Origin: Byssothecium circinans
Lineage: Eukaryota > Ascomycota > Dothideomycetes > Pleosporales > Massarinaceae
Assembly: GCA_010015675.1 (NCBI GenBank)
Contig: ML976995.1
Coordinates: 354,304 to 398,841, forward strand
Length of the DNA: 44,538 nt
Direction: 5' to 3'
The stretch's first letter is position 1. Every line of letters starts with the position of its first letter. Under the pieces are notes generated by a model. It did not search any database. It saw nothing but the letters and a program-made list of their open reading frames with translations, and had not been told where the DNA came from. Positions 10,072-19,340 of the stretch are shown here, one piece after another. The translations under genes and the position numbers were made by a program.

Positions 10072-10873
10072 TCGGCGATTCGCTTTTCTGCGGGTAGCGG
10101 CGAGGTCGGCCCATTCGTCGGTCACAACGCTTTCCTGCGATGGCAGGCAGTACAATCGGTTGCTAACCCTCCAGAAGACGATGGCTATGTCGCATTTTGG
10201 TCGGAGAGCCAGGTATCCGAGGATTGCGATATTGCGCTGAGGCTGCAGATTAAAGGTAACATCGTTCGCCTGGCGAGTTACCATGGTGAGGGATTCAAGG
10301 AAGGTGTTTCGCTGACGCTGTATGATGAGTTGAAACGGTGGGAAAAGTAAGTGACATTGCACACCATTGAGGATATGAGTTAACCCGGTACTTAGGTATG
10401 CATACGATTGCAATGAGCTCGTCTTCAACCCCACCTATCAACGTCATGTCGAACACCTCTCTCGCGCTCCTTCGCATCGTCTCGGTGAGATGGGGCTCAT
10501 AAAGTCGCTCGTCGAAAACTTTAAGTGGCCGCCGTTTTTCATCATCTTCTTCGGCGGTCTGTCGTTCCATATCAGCATGGCCATCCTAGCACACATGTTC
10601 AGCATCGACATGAACTGGGGCGCCACTGCGAAGGAGAAAAACGATTCCAATTTCTTCATGGAGATGCCGAAAATCTTCTTCCGCTTCAAGTGGATGTACA
10701 TGGTAATGGTTCCATTGGTTGGTGCGATGATATACCTCGGCTGCTTTGCACCTCATGGTTGGGAGATTCAAGGCTTTACCTCCGTGGTGCCCATGGCTTC
10801 GATTATCATTTCTCATTGTTTGTTTCCTTTCGCGCTCAACCCGTCTTTGATGGTGTTCAACTACTTGATGTAG
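10072..10873 (+). pseudogene. 5'-truncated family 2 glycosyltransferase (membrane GT2)
   Basis: Recognisable sequence starts abruptly at about 10072 with GSGEVGPFVGHNAFLRW. It continues with FWSESQVSEDCDIALRLQ, GNIVRLASYHGEGFKEGVSLTLYDEL and RWEKYAYDCNELVFNP. The SEDCD and RLQ elements correspond to the second half of the GT-A catalytic core. A 49-nt intron (10347-10395, GTAAGT donor) joins the parts cleanly. Several C-terminal membrane helices follow (PPFFIIFFGGL, MYMVMVPLVGAMIYLGCF, MASIIISHCLFPFAL) to a stop at 10871-10873. The N-terminal nucleotide-sugar-binding half is missing, since only 77 bases separate this from the rhodopsin-domain stop. The remaining frame is open, so truncation seems to be the main lesion. 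A deletion or insertion junction near 10000-10070 is the likely cause. Confidence 0.75.
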
Positions 10874-11092
10874 AGCTCTTAGGGGCGGTTGCTAGTCTAG
10901 CGTCGGGTCGGAATCGGAAGGAGTAAAGCAGAAAGATTTCTCATGGTGTGTGGATGTACATGATAGACGCGGAATTCGTGTGGCTTGACGCATGATTTGT
11001 CATTAGTAAATTTTTAATACTTGCTCGAAATTCGATCTGGATCAAAGTTCTTGGGAAACCGCTGTCGGTACCCACAAAATAACGACTTGTTC

Positions 11093-11859
11093 TCAGTAGA
11101 GACAGATCTTAGCCTTCTTCATATAGAGTTCTGGATGAGATGCGCAGCAGCGGCCATCGAAGTAGAAATCAACATAGCTGTGTTTGCTCTCAAGATCGAT
11201 CGTTTTCAAGTCCACGTCTTCGGTCGTTCGGTGGATATAAATAGTTTCCATGCCCACACCCTTCGCTGCCTCCAGATCGTACAGGTGCGATGCCAGCATG
11301 ATGCAGTTCTCCGGAGGTAACTTGACGAAATCCATCGCCTTGCGATAGATGGCTGGATCTGGCTTCGTCAAGCCAAGTAGCTCAGATGATAGCAGGCTGT
11401 GGGAGGGAATATCTGATGACTGTGCAATGTCAAGTTGCAGTCGGGATGTCCCATTCGCCAACACCACCAAGAACCAGTGTTTCTGTTCGCGGAGGACACT
11501 GAGCGCGGGAATGACGTCCGGCCATGGTTTTTGTACGTGCCATTGATGCACGAGAGTTGCACATAGGCTCTCGTCCCATGTATCTAGACCAATGCCGCGA
11601 TCATCCAAGAGGCGATCAAGCACGCGTCGATGTGTGATGTCGATATCTTCAGCTGGCTCTTTACGCTGGAAATGAGCGTGAATCTCGGCAAAGAACCCTT
11701 TGTGCCAGGCGATAGCAAGTTCGCGCAGTTTCGCGCGTCTGCTGGTTCAAGAGAAGGGTGCGTTGGGGACGCTTGGAGCTGGGGAAGCAGCGAGGATAGC
11801 CAGTCACAGCATGTGCCCATCAGATCAAAGAAGATAGCTCGTTGCATCGGTGCTGCCAT
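11093..11859 (-). pseudogene. Type II haloacid dehalogenase-like hydrolase with a one-base frameshift
   Basis: The ATG at 11857-11859 opens MAAPMQRAIFFDLMGTCCDW, carrying the HAD nucleophile motif D-x-M-G-T. After PSLEPADA the frame must shift by one base, within a GCGCG run at about 11731-11738. It continues as KLRELAIAWHKGFFAEIHAHF, EDIDITHRRVLDRLLDD, HQWHVQKPWPDVIPAL, the VVLANGTSRLQ motif II, LGLTKPDPAIYR with motif III lysine, and LASHLYDLEAAKGVGMETIY with motif IV. The span is 767 bases, exactly one short of 256 codons, and no splice signals exist at the break. A one-base deletion (real or a sequencing error) is the simplest reading. The enzyme type hydrolyses 2-haloacids or phosphate esters; fungal substrates are mostly unknown. 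Confidence 0.8.
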
Positions 11860-12358
11860 CGTAAGGCTATTAGGAGCCGTGACGAAAGAGAGGCGGGATG
11901 GACTGGGAAATCGAGAGACGGGATGGTGGGGAAAGGCTGGATGATTTGTGGAAGGCGCCAATTGGTCAGCATTGTAAATTTCACATCCCATGACACCACA
12001 TGCAACTTTATCTATTCGTTCACTTTATCTGTATAGACACATCTTTATCTCCATGGCCAATAAATTAACATGCATGAAATGATGCGATAGCTATTGTACG
12101 CCTGTACTGTCCGGGAAAACACCCTGATCTCTGACTCTACAAAGCGCTACGATCTTCTCCTGCGTCATTCCTCGTTCGCGGCCTGAAGTCGAGTGTAGGG
12201 CGAGCTAAGTAAAGCGCGGTTGCTTTCTAATTGAACTTCCCTGCTAAATAGTTGGTTCTCTGATCAGTACTTTATTGTGAACTGCGAAACCACTTGAAAA
12301 TAGAGGTAATCTGTGTGAGTACACTGTATTGAGTAGTAACTAGGCTAGAAACAGTCAA
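11860..12358. other. Divergent intergenic region, no gene seen
   Basis: It lies between the HAD gene start (minus) and the repeat-bearing promoter of the ACC-synthase-like gene (plus). No coding or RNA features are recognised. Confidence 0.45.
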
Positions 12359-12397
12359 TGACGTCACCGTACCCCTATCTTACCCCTCATGACGTCA
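12359..12397. promoter_or_regulatory. Two TGACGTCA palindromes upstream of the ACC-synthase-like gene
   Basis: Perfect 8-bp TGACGTCA sites occur at 12359-12366 and 12390-12397, about 290 and 260 bases before the ATG at 12655. TGACGTCA is the classic CRE/ATF-type bZIP site, so bZIP binding is a reasonable inference. They also bracket the left arm of the inverted repeat, so they may belong to an inserted element rather than to the native promoter. Confidence 0.45.
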
Positions 12398-12481
12398 CTT
12401 TTACCCCTTACTATCCTTTTAATAGTAGGTGGGGGAAGGAAGTGACGATATGAGGGGCACACGAGGGGTAAGATAGGGGTA
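12370..12481. repeat. Perfect 19-bp inverted repeat (small hairpin element)
   Basis: Bases 12370-12388 (tacccctatcttacccctc) are the exact reverse complement of 12463-12481. Just inside, cctcatgacgtcactt on the left pairs with aagtgacgatatgagg on the right with two mismatches, displaced by a cacac insertion. The whole 112 bp could fold into one long stem. It may be a MITE remnant or a regulatory stem. No target duplication is obvious. Confidence 0.75.
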
Positions 12482-12654
12482 AAAGGGGGGCTGCTTACTC
12501 TTTTAAGCCTATATTCTACTGTTTTTGGAATATTCACAGATATACCCTTAGTTTGGGGGTGGTGCATATGATTACGCAGGTCACCAATAAAGCTTCAGTA
12601 ATCCAACAGCACGGAAACACCCAACCACTTCTACTTTCCTCGGGATCAATTATA

Positions 12655-14031
12655 ATGCTTTCAACCCGAGGTGCGCAAGCAAGCGCTGGGGCAGCTAAAG
12701 AGACTGTAACCTATCCTATAATCCTATTATTATTATGTTGCACTCTAACATGCTTGCTACAGGAAGTATGGGACGTGCTCTCTGACCTTCATCACCCTAC
12801 CGCAAATCCAGCCGGATTTATCTCCCTCGGCGTAGCAGAAAACAGTCTCATGCATACGACCCTTCGCGACTTCCTCCATTCCAAACCTCTTGTTGACTCA
12901 TCTGCCGTAAGCCTTACGTATGGTTCTGGACCAACTGGATCCAAATCCGTTCGCAAAGCGCTGTCGACATTCGTCAACGCCTACTTCAAACCGTACGCAG
13001 CCGTGCACGCGTCTCAAATCATGGCAACGAATGGCGTGAGCACGGCAATCGAACACTGTTCATGGGTGTTTGCGAACTCAGGAGATGGTATACTACTCGG
13101 CAGGCCTTACTATCGCGCTTTCATCCCCGACATCGGCCTGCGTCCTGGCGTCAAAGTTGTCGGTGTAGCTTTTGGGGGTGCCGATCCTCTAGGCCAGGAG
13201 TGTGTGAAGCGGTATGAGAAAGCGATATTGGCAGAGAAAGAGAAGGGCGTAAAGGTGCGCGCGCTGATGCTCTGCAACCCACATAATCCCCTGGGACGAT
13301 GTTACTCGAAAGAAACGGTAATCGATCTCATGAAGCTCTGTCAAAAGTACGAACTTCACTTCATTAGCGACGAAATATACGCACTTTCTGTCTGGAAGAA
13401 CACAGTCGACAAATTGGACACGCTACCCACACCTTTCACATCTGCGCTCTCAATCGATACAGCAGGAATCATTGACCCGGCCCTCGTTCACGTTTTATGG
13501 GGCTTCTCGAAAGATTTCGGTGCGAACGGTATTCGTCTGGGTGCCATCATCTCGCAGAATAACCCGGATTTCTTGAGAGCGTGTCACACATGCGCCATAT
13601 ACTCCTCGCCTTCTTCGCTCGCAGAGAATGCTGCTGTGGCAATACTTTCGGACGAGAACTTCCTGGCGTCCTACGTGCAGATGAATCAAGAACGACTTTC
13701 ATCTGCATATGCATACGCTGTCAACCTTCTTCGTAGGTATGATATTGAATATCGGCCCGGTGCAAACTCAGCGTTCTTCCTCTTCGTAAACCTCGGAAAG
13801 AAGTACCTGGAGAACCGCAGGGAGGACACAGTGGTAGATCCGTCAAAAGGAGAGGTCGAGAGTACTGTCACGCAGTTCATCTATGACAGATTGATGATGA
13901 AGAAGATTTTTCTAGTGCTCGGCGATGCGGTAGGTGCGGAGGAGCCGGGCTGGTTTCGGCTGGTGTTCAGTCAGGATAAAGAATTGGTTGAAGAGGGCAT
14001 TCGGCGAGTAGCCGAAGCGTTAGAAGAATAG
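12655..14031 (+). CDS. 1-aminocyclopropane-1-carboxylate synthase-like PLP enzyme
   Basis: Exons 12655-12705 and 12763-14031 give 439 aa. The start MLSTRG is typical of fungal family members. The 57-nt intron (GTAACC donor, CTAAC branch, GCTACAG acceptor) is a multiple of three and has no stop, so an unspliced reading from an earlier codon is also open; the family alignment favours splicing. Fold-type I aminotransferase features are ISLGVAENSLM near the N-terminus, YGSGPTGSKSVRKAL, MATNGVSTAIEH, the CNPHNPLGRCYS loop, FISDEIYALSVW and the PLP lysine in GFSKDFGANGIRLG (about K267). Plant ACC synthase makes the ethylene precursor from S-adenosylmethionine. Fungal homologues may do that or act as aminotransferases, so the activity is open. 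All active-site motifs are intact. Confidence 0.9.
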   Translation: MLSTRGAQASAGAAKETVTYPIILLLLCCTLTCLLQEVWDVLSDLHHPTANPAGFISLGVAENSLMHTTLRDFLHSKPLVDSSAVSLTYGSGPTGSKSVRKALSTFVNAYFKPYAAVHASQIMATNGVSTAIEHCSWVFANSGDGILLGRPYYRAFIPDIGLRPGVKVVGVAFGGADPLGQECVKRYEKAILAEKEKGVKVRALMLCNPHNPLGRCYSKETVIDLMKLCQKYELHFISDEIYALSVWKNTVDKLDTLPTPFTSALSIDTAGIIDPALVHVLWGFSKDFGANGIRLGAIISQNNPDFLRACHTCAIYSSPSSLAENAAVAILSDENFLASYVQMNQERLSSAYAYAVNLLRRYDIEYRPGANSAFFLFVNLGKKYLENRREDTVVDPSKGEVESTVTQFIYDRLMMKKIFLVLGDAVGAEEPGWFRLVFSQDKELVEEGIRRVAEALEE

Positions 14032-14228
14032 TATTGCAGGCAATGGTGCCGTATCTAGATTCAGTCTCAAGCGTAGTATCCATCCGAGCGTACCACACAA
14101 AATCGTCGGTCTTCAACCGTTTTCTTTTAAACTACTCAGTTGGGAAGGATCGCAAGGGGGTAACAGGGTCGTCACAAATCCCAAGAAGCATAAGTCAATA
14201 GTCGTACACTCGTTACAAAGCAATTCAA

Positions 14229-15560
14229 CATTCCACGGTTCCAAGAATCCCCGAGCACGTTCGAAAAGTCTCTGTGATCGACGCTTTCCATCGAAAATTG
14301 CGGTATTCGGAAATACGCTGTGTCATTGCCAGCCTTTCGATGCCATGAAGAAGTAATCAAGGCGTGTTGGACGGTCTGCTATCATAGGCGCTTGATTCTC
14401 CTGAACCAAATGTTCAAAGAAGCGATGCCAACGATTCCACGGTCCCAAGCAGCCCAGAGAACATTCCAAAAGTGTCAGTAATCGACACTTTTCATCTAAA
14501 ATTTCCATGTCTGGCAGTGTATTACCTTTGAAGTGTCCAGAGGAAAGATTCGGGGCGTGTTGCGTGTTCTGCTACCTTGGTTTTCCCGATCCAGATAAGG
14601 TATTCAAAGAGGCCCTAACACGAATCATGAAGAAAGTAGTATCAGCAGTTCAACTAGTTAGATTGCGGTCAGTCATCACTTAGCGTCCCTACTTAGAATG
14701 GCTGGAATTGGCGCGTTGACCGCCGGTCTTGAGTACAAGAGGCCTTGGTGATTTTGACCGTATGGGATTAGCGATTGATTGCACAACCATGCCTACGATT
14801 TCTAGGCATACACTATCCATATCTAGATGTTCAAAAACATGTGCACTACCTCTTCTGCAGGGTTTCTTTGCAGATGACCGCCTTTATCGCTTCTCTAAGT
14901 CCATCTGCTCAATCTAGCGAACGAAGGAAGAGCTGAATGATGGTTTTTCGAGTCGCAATACCATGGTAGATCCACTTCAACAGTGCGAAGCGGTAAACAG
15001 ATCTCCACGAGGATTCACGGTTCATAGCATCTAGTGTACCCTATATCCCTTGCAGTAATCAATGCTTTAGCCAATAAATTTCCATTTCAAGCAAGAAACG
15101 ATGAACTATCTCATAAGCCACTCCAGCCGCGCAAGAGATGTTGCGACGTCTCAGATGCAAGCAGAACCAAGGATGTGGAATTGACAGGTTCCGACTCTGG
15201 TAGCCTACCATCAAACTGCTTCTTACACTAGAACCAAGGCTCGTGTGGCATTACACCCAGTCAGGGCTATAGAATGATGAGTCCAATGCCTCAAATATGA
15301 AGCATGGTTCTGATGTCTATGGTCAACCACAAAAGATAGCAGTAATCAACACTTTCTAGGGCACAATACCAAATGGGGAAACATCAAGATGATTTACACG
15401 GTAGACTTGCGAGTCGCAGATGGCGTTTTGCAGAAGCCCCTGCGTTGAACGGGAGAAAGCTCGCATTATTTCCACGGACATTGAATACGTAGCCCACCAT
15501 GAAAATATCACTGCAATCAACACTTCTATCTATAAATTCCATTCAGGGCATGTTTACCAG
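14229..15560 (+). repeat. Degenerate array of dispersed units around a cagtaatcaacactttc-like core
   Basis: Variants of a core occur at 14272 (ctgtgatcgacgctttcc), 14476 (cagtaatcgacacttttc), 14670 (cagtcatcacttagc), 15053 (cagtaatcaatgcttta), 15340 (cagtaatcaacactttc) and 15511 (ctgcaatcaacacttc). Several are followed by ...aaattcc or aaatttcc. Wider similarity is seen between the first two units (attccacggt(t/c)ccaag before the core, then gcgtgttg(g/c) and ttcaaagaagc/ttcaaagagg after it). Spacing runs from 171 to 383 bases. It looks like an old tandem or nested repeat worn down by mutation. No coding sequence or RNA gene is seen within it. Confidence 0.55.
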
Positions 15561-15741
15561 CGGAACGGCTAGAAAGTGCGACCGCCACGTACCGGTACCA
15601 TAGTTCGTGCATTAACTAGGCGAGCGGCGCCAGCCACTACCATATGGTAGCCAATCTATGCAAACTTCGTCAATGATCCTGCATCCTCAATATCCACTAC
15701 TACGTCCCACGTTACTCCACATCACTATCGAGATTTTCCTA

Positions 15742-15868
15742 CAATGGGTGACTTTCAGAACTAATTAGGTCACATGCTCGGCAAGATCCCAGTTTTAGCC
15801 AATCAACGATAGATTGTCATACGATTTACCGAGCAAGTGACGGAATTAGTTCTGAAAGTTGCCCTTTG
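15742..15868. mobile_element. 127-bp palindromic MITE with TA target duplication
   Basis: Imperfect terminal inverted repeats of about 40 bases (left caatgggtgactttcag..., right ...ctgaaagttgccctttg) bracket a central loop of about 47 bases (15782-15828). The outer ends sit next to TA on both sides (15740-15741 and 15869-15870). Arms end internally at tgctcgg / ccgagca. Length, palindromic form and TA flanks fit a Tc1/mariner-type MITE. No coding capacity. It is not the same family as the 772-bp element, whose ends differ. Confidence 0.8.
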
Positions 15869-15870
15869 TA

Positions 15871-16214
15871 CCATCAGCCGCAAGCTCGCAAGATTTCCGG
15901 CAATGATCAACAACGGTTCGCACACGTAATCACCGCCAGTATAGCACTGACGATTACGCACGAGGCGCACGGGGCTTGTACAATCAGTACCGCATCCTCT
16001 TAAAGTTTCTCTTTTCTCACAGTACGCATTCGTATACAGGAAGAGCGCAGATTGGAATTGGCCTGATCGCCTATATTTAGGACGCTTCGGTCGACATGGT
16101 GTGCTGAAGAACTTTTGGAACCCCACATTGGCACTGAGTGACCTCGTGATGAAGTGTTGGATGGTGTGAAATCGAAAGGATTGCGGCATTCTTTATGGCG
16201 CTGGGGTCGATGGA
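15871..16214. other. Intergenic, no gene seen
   Basis: Open frames on the minus strand here are not supported by any motif or composition I can recognise. Confidence 0.4.
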
Positions 16215-16640
16215 ATGGACACGAAATTCGTACTAGGTGGCACTGAAGGGCGGGAAGAGGAGGAAGACTCGAGGCTAGTAATATTCGACTTCGCAAGGGA
16301 ACCTCTGCCAAAGAAGCTCCGTTTGGACCAAAAATATCTCCTCAGAATCAGCTGCAGAGATCTCGAAGCCGTCGTCCGCCTTATCTTCGTCGCTGTTATG
16401 TGCAACAACTCTTACTTCCCCGGGCCATAAGCTACTGCACACTGGGAGCAAGAGCTGTGGCGGTCTTTCGACGATGTCTATGTCAAATCATCTTTCTTGC
16501 TGATCACGGATGGTTTTAGTGGATGAGATGAATGGTGCTGCGTATTTGGATTGGCTGAGTGCTTTCATAAAGACGCGGAAGAAACGGGCCACAGGGAAGA
16601 GACGATATTCGAGCATTAAACCCACAGTAAAAGATCGGTT
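16215..16640 (+). pseudogene. Possible decayed protein-coding fragment of unknown family
   Basis: The plus frame from 16215 reads coherent, charged sequence (REEEEDSRLVIFDFARE, KYLLRISCRDLEAVVRLIFV) to a TAA at 16428-16430. It continues in the same frame with ATAHWEQELWRSFDDVYVK and SSFLLITDGF. A TGA follows at 16524-16526. A neighbouring frame then gives DEMNGAAYLDWLSAF and FIKTRKKRATGK. The TAA is explained by CAA to TAA, so the fragment may be an old gene with one stop and one frameshift. I do not recognise the family. The call rests only on the protein-like character of the frame and may be wrong. Confidence 0.35.
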
Positions 16641-16747
16641 TTACATCCCAAACGCCAGCGCTGCCGTGACTTCAAACACAGAATCCAACACCCATAAACT
16701 CCTCACGATCCTCTGGACCAACGAGCGCCACTTCCCGTGTCATAACC

Positions 16748-17805
16748 TCAAACATTCTGTCGGGACCTTTCCCCATTCGTCGACGGCGTTTCACGAATTT
16801 CTTGCGGAATAAAGTCACCGCCCGCTGAATCCTGCCCTGGATTTACCTGTTCGTAATTGAAGTACTTCACAAAGCGGAAGTAGCCAGTAGCAACAGCGCC
16901 TCCAAGCAATGGTCCGACCCAATATATCCAATGATATCCAGGAAATTGCGTGCCCGCGACTGCAGGCCCAAAGCTTCGTATTGGGTTCAATGAGCCACCA
17001 GTGTAATACACACCTGTCCCCGTCAGTACGATCCTTATATCGAAAGAGTAAGGTTGAGATCGAGTAACGTACCGCCCATCATTGCAACAAAGAGAGCAAG
17101 TCCTATCCCAATTGGCGCAAGGAACGTATCTTTGCTCTTCTCAGCCGCAAGCATCAGAACGACAAACACTAGTTCGGCGGTCATGAACATTTCGATGAAT
17201 ACGCCTTGTGCGATACTTGTTCCCGGGGACAGTGTAGTTTTGGTAGCTGTAATGTCTCCCGGCACCATACACGATACAAGCGCCGCTGCGCAGATGCCAG
17301 CTAGTAACTGCGCCGGAAACAGACACAAGCCGCGAATCGGAGGGAGTTGGCCAGCTAGAACCAGGCCGAAAGTGACCTATAAATCCAAAGTCAGTCGTCA
17401 AGCCCAATTCTGCCTCCAAGCTTCGATAGGAGTACATACCGCAGGATTGAACAATCCCCCACTAATGCGATAAAAAGCCCAAACATTCACCAACAGACTG
17501 AATCCGTAGATCAGTGCTGTGAAGATGTTCGTCTGACTGCTCTTCCCGCCATTGGTCGTAGACACATCGCTCGCTTGCGTCGTGAGCATGACCTGACACA
17601 TGAAAGAAAAGTACAGGAACATGAACGTGCCGGCGAACTCGCCCGTCGCGGCGATGAAATGTGCCATCGCTGGGCTAATCTTAGGAGGTTCGCGGCGGCT
17701 TCGGGGATTGTGGTTTTCATGGGGATGGTGAGAATGATGGCTATCTCGAGGACTTTGCTCGAGATCGCCCTGTTGAGGCTCGCGGGTGAGGCGGAAGCGT
17801 CGCAT
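16748..17805 (-). CDS. Aquaporin / major intrinsic protein (MIP)
   Basis: Exons 17805-17440, 17376-17073 and 17013-16748 (introns 63 and 59 nt, donors GTATGT and GTACGT) give 311 aa. A hydrophilic, His-rich N-tail of about 45 residues precedes six membrane segments: [80 protein letters not shown] and [18 protein letters not shown]. The first pore box is intact (SGGLFNPAV, residues about 120-122). The second reads [12 protein letters not shown], so NPA is changed to NPI (about 233-235) while the conserved Arg remains. The channel passes water and perhaps small solutes across the plasma membrane. The NPI change may alter selectivity, or it may be neutral, since the last position of the NPA box varies in some MIPs. 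Confidence 0.92.
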
Positions 17806-19340
17806 AATGATGTGGTAAATAAAATAAAATTTGAGGATATGAAGAATTTTTAATAAACGATAGATATTTAAAAATCCTTACATTTCGAACGATACGACAT
17901 ATATTCGTCACAAATGTACCCCGCGGTGCCAGTTGCATCACCGCGGCGCAAGACGATAATATCGCCAGCAGTAGCTATCTGGTAGCTGCTTCATCACACC
18001 CATCCCCCGAATCATCATGCCAAACACTCCGAACCAAAAGGCATGCCATTGTTGCGGATTACCATGTTATGACGACAGCGTGAATTAGGTCCAGCACCTG
18101 CGCATCGACTCTGCCTCTACGCAAGCTTTTGCGGTAAGATTGGTCATAATCGACGAAAGTGTGTAAGATCTGCATTCGGGTGGAGATTCCCAAGTAGTGA
18201 TGGAGATGGAAAGTAGGTATCTACCACCTATTGTTGATGCAAAAGCTCGAAGTTTGGGTCGAGGTGGAAAAACGGGATGACCCGAAGATCGGATGATGAC
18301 AACGCAGCGCTAGTGGCTAGCGCGGCTGACTCCTTCCTCCCGTTCGGCTTCATCTTACGACGCCCATTCACCCTGCACCGCCGAACAAACCCCCATCCCC
18401 ACGAACCGCACAGATAACTTCATGAGATAAATTTCTCGGTCAATATGCCTAGAAATAAAATGAGACCACAGTTGCTATTTGCTTGCATCGTCCTTCTACT
18501 GACGAAGAACGCATGACCCCTCGTTCAAATCTTCGAATCTCGTACAGCAGCCTTGCTTTCGTACCACAGTCACACGTCAAGACACAGATGATGAAACAAG
18601 ATGAATGGATATCGGCAAGTTTGTACTCTCCATGTCGTGCTTAAGAATACCGATATGGAAGATTTAAAGATGCTGACTCAGCAGTCTTAGAGGATTGGTA
18701 GGGACGCTGGCAGCATATGAAAGGCACGCTTATGTATGAGGTACTTATGAGTTTGTTTTAGACGAGCGATGCTTTTAAGAGATAGTACTAATAAGTAGAG
18801 GATGAACTTACAGGTTGTAAGAGAGTACCAGTGTCTAGTAATTGATTCTAACGTAGCAAACTATTTAACAGCAAAGGTAAGGAGCTATTCTTAGCCTACG
18901 TAAGTTCTTATAGGAGAATATCTATTCTCACACCTTGAAGAGAAGCAAAGCTGCAACTCAGTGGGGTCTGTGCCAGCCTCCCGTCCTAGGTGCGTACTTC
19001 CCTTGCGTATACATCGCCAAGTCCTGCTGAGCAGCCTGCATTCACCTTAAGGATATACTCAAGGTAAGTTTGTGTAGTAAGATTATTTTACGGTATTCCG
19101 CTCCACATGGTATATCGCGAGCAGTGTGGTATGGTCAAGGGTGGTGGAGGCTGGGAGGCTATATATGCTATGAGTTATCGCTCGCTACATCACATGCACG
19201 ACATTGTTTGGAAACTGGACAGACGCTCTTTGAGCTTTTTGAGATGACAATACAGTCGCTATCACAGATAATCCAGTCGATCCCAGCAGTTCAATTCGAT
19301 ATGCGAGAAGATCGGCATTCTGATCTTTGGAGATGTTGAA
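17806..19340. other. 1.5-kb gene-poor stretch
   Basis: No supported gene. Around 18040-18180 the plus strand carries two short zinc-knuckle-like snippets in different frames, too fragmentary to call. A 32-bp segment at 18778-18809 resembles 21674-21705 and is listed as a repeat. The rest is AT-rich sequence without coding or RNA features. Confidence 0.5.
18778..18809 (+). repeat. Short dispersed repeat, copy 1
   Basis: This matches 27 of 32 positions (counted by eye) with 21674-21705: the shared pattern is agag(a/g)tagtac(t/g)aataag...gtgaactt-like. Both copies lie in gene-free DNA. It may be a fragment of an old mobile element. Confidence 0.5.

Noticed and set aside
15803..16311. Minus-strand frames of 103-128 codons
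   Set aside because: One runs through the palindromic MITE and the other lies opposite the better-looking plus-strand fragment. Neither shows a domain.
18040..18180. Zinc-knuckle-like snippets (CHCCGLPCYDD and CGKIGHNRRKC) on the plus strand
   Set aside because: They are in different frames, the second lacks its first cysteine, and no adjoining gag or transposase sequence is visible. This is too little for a retroelement call.
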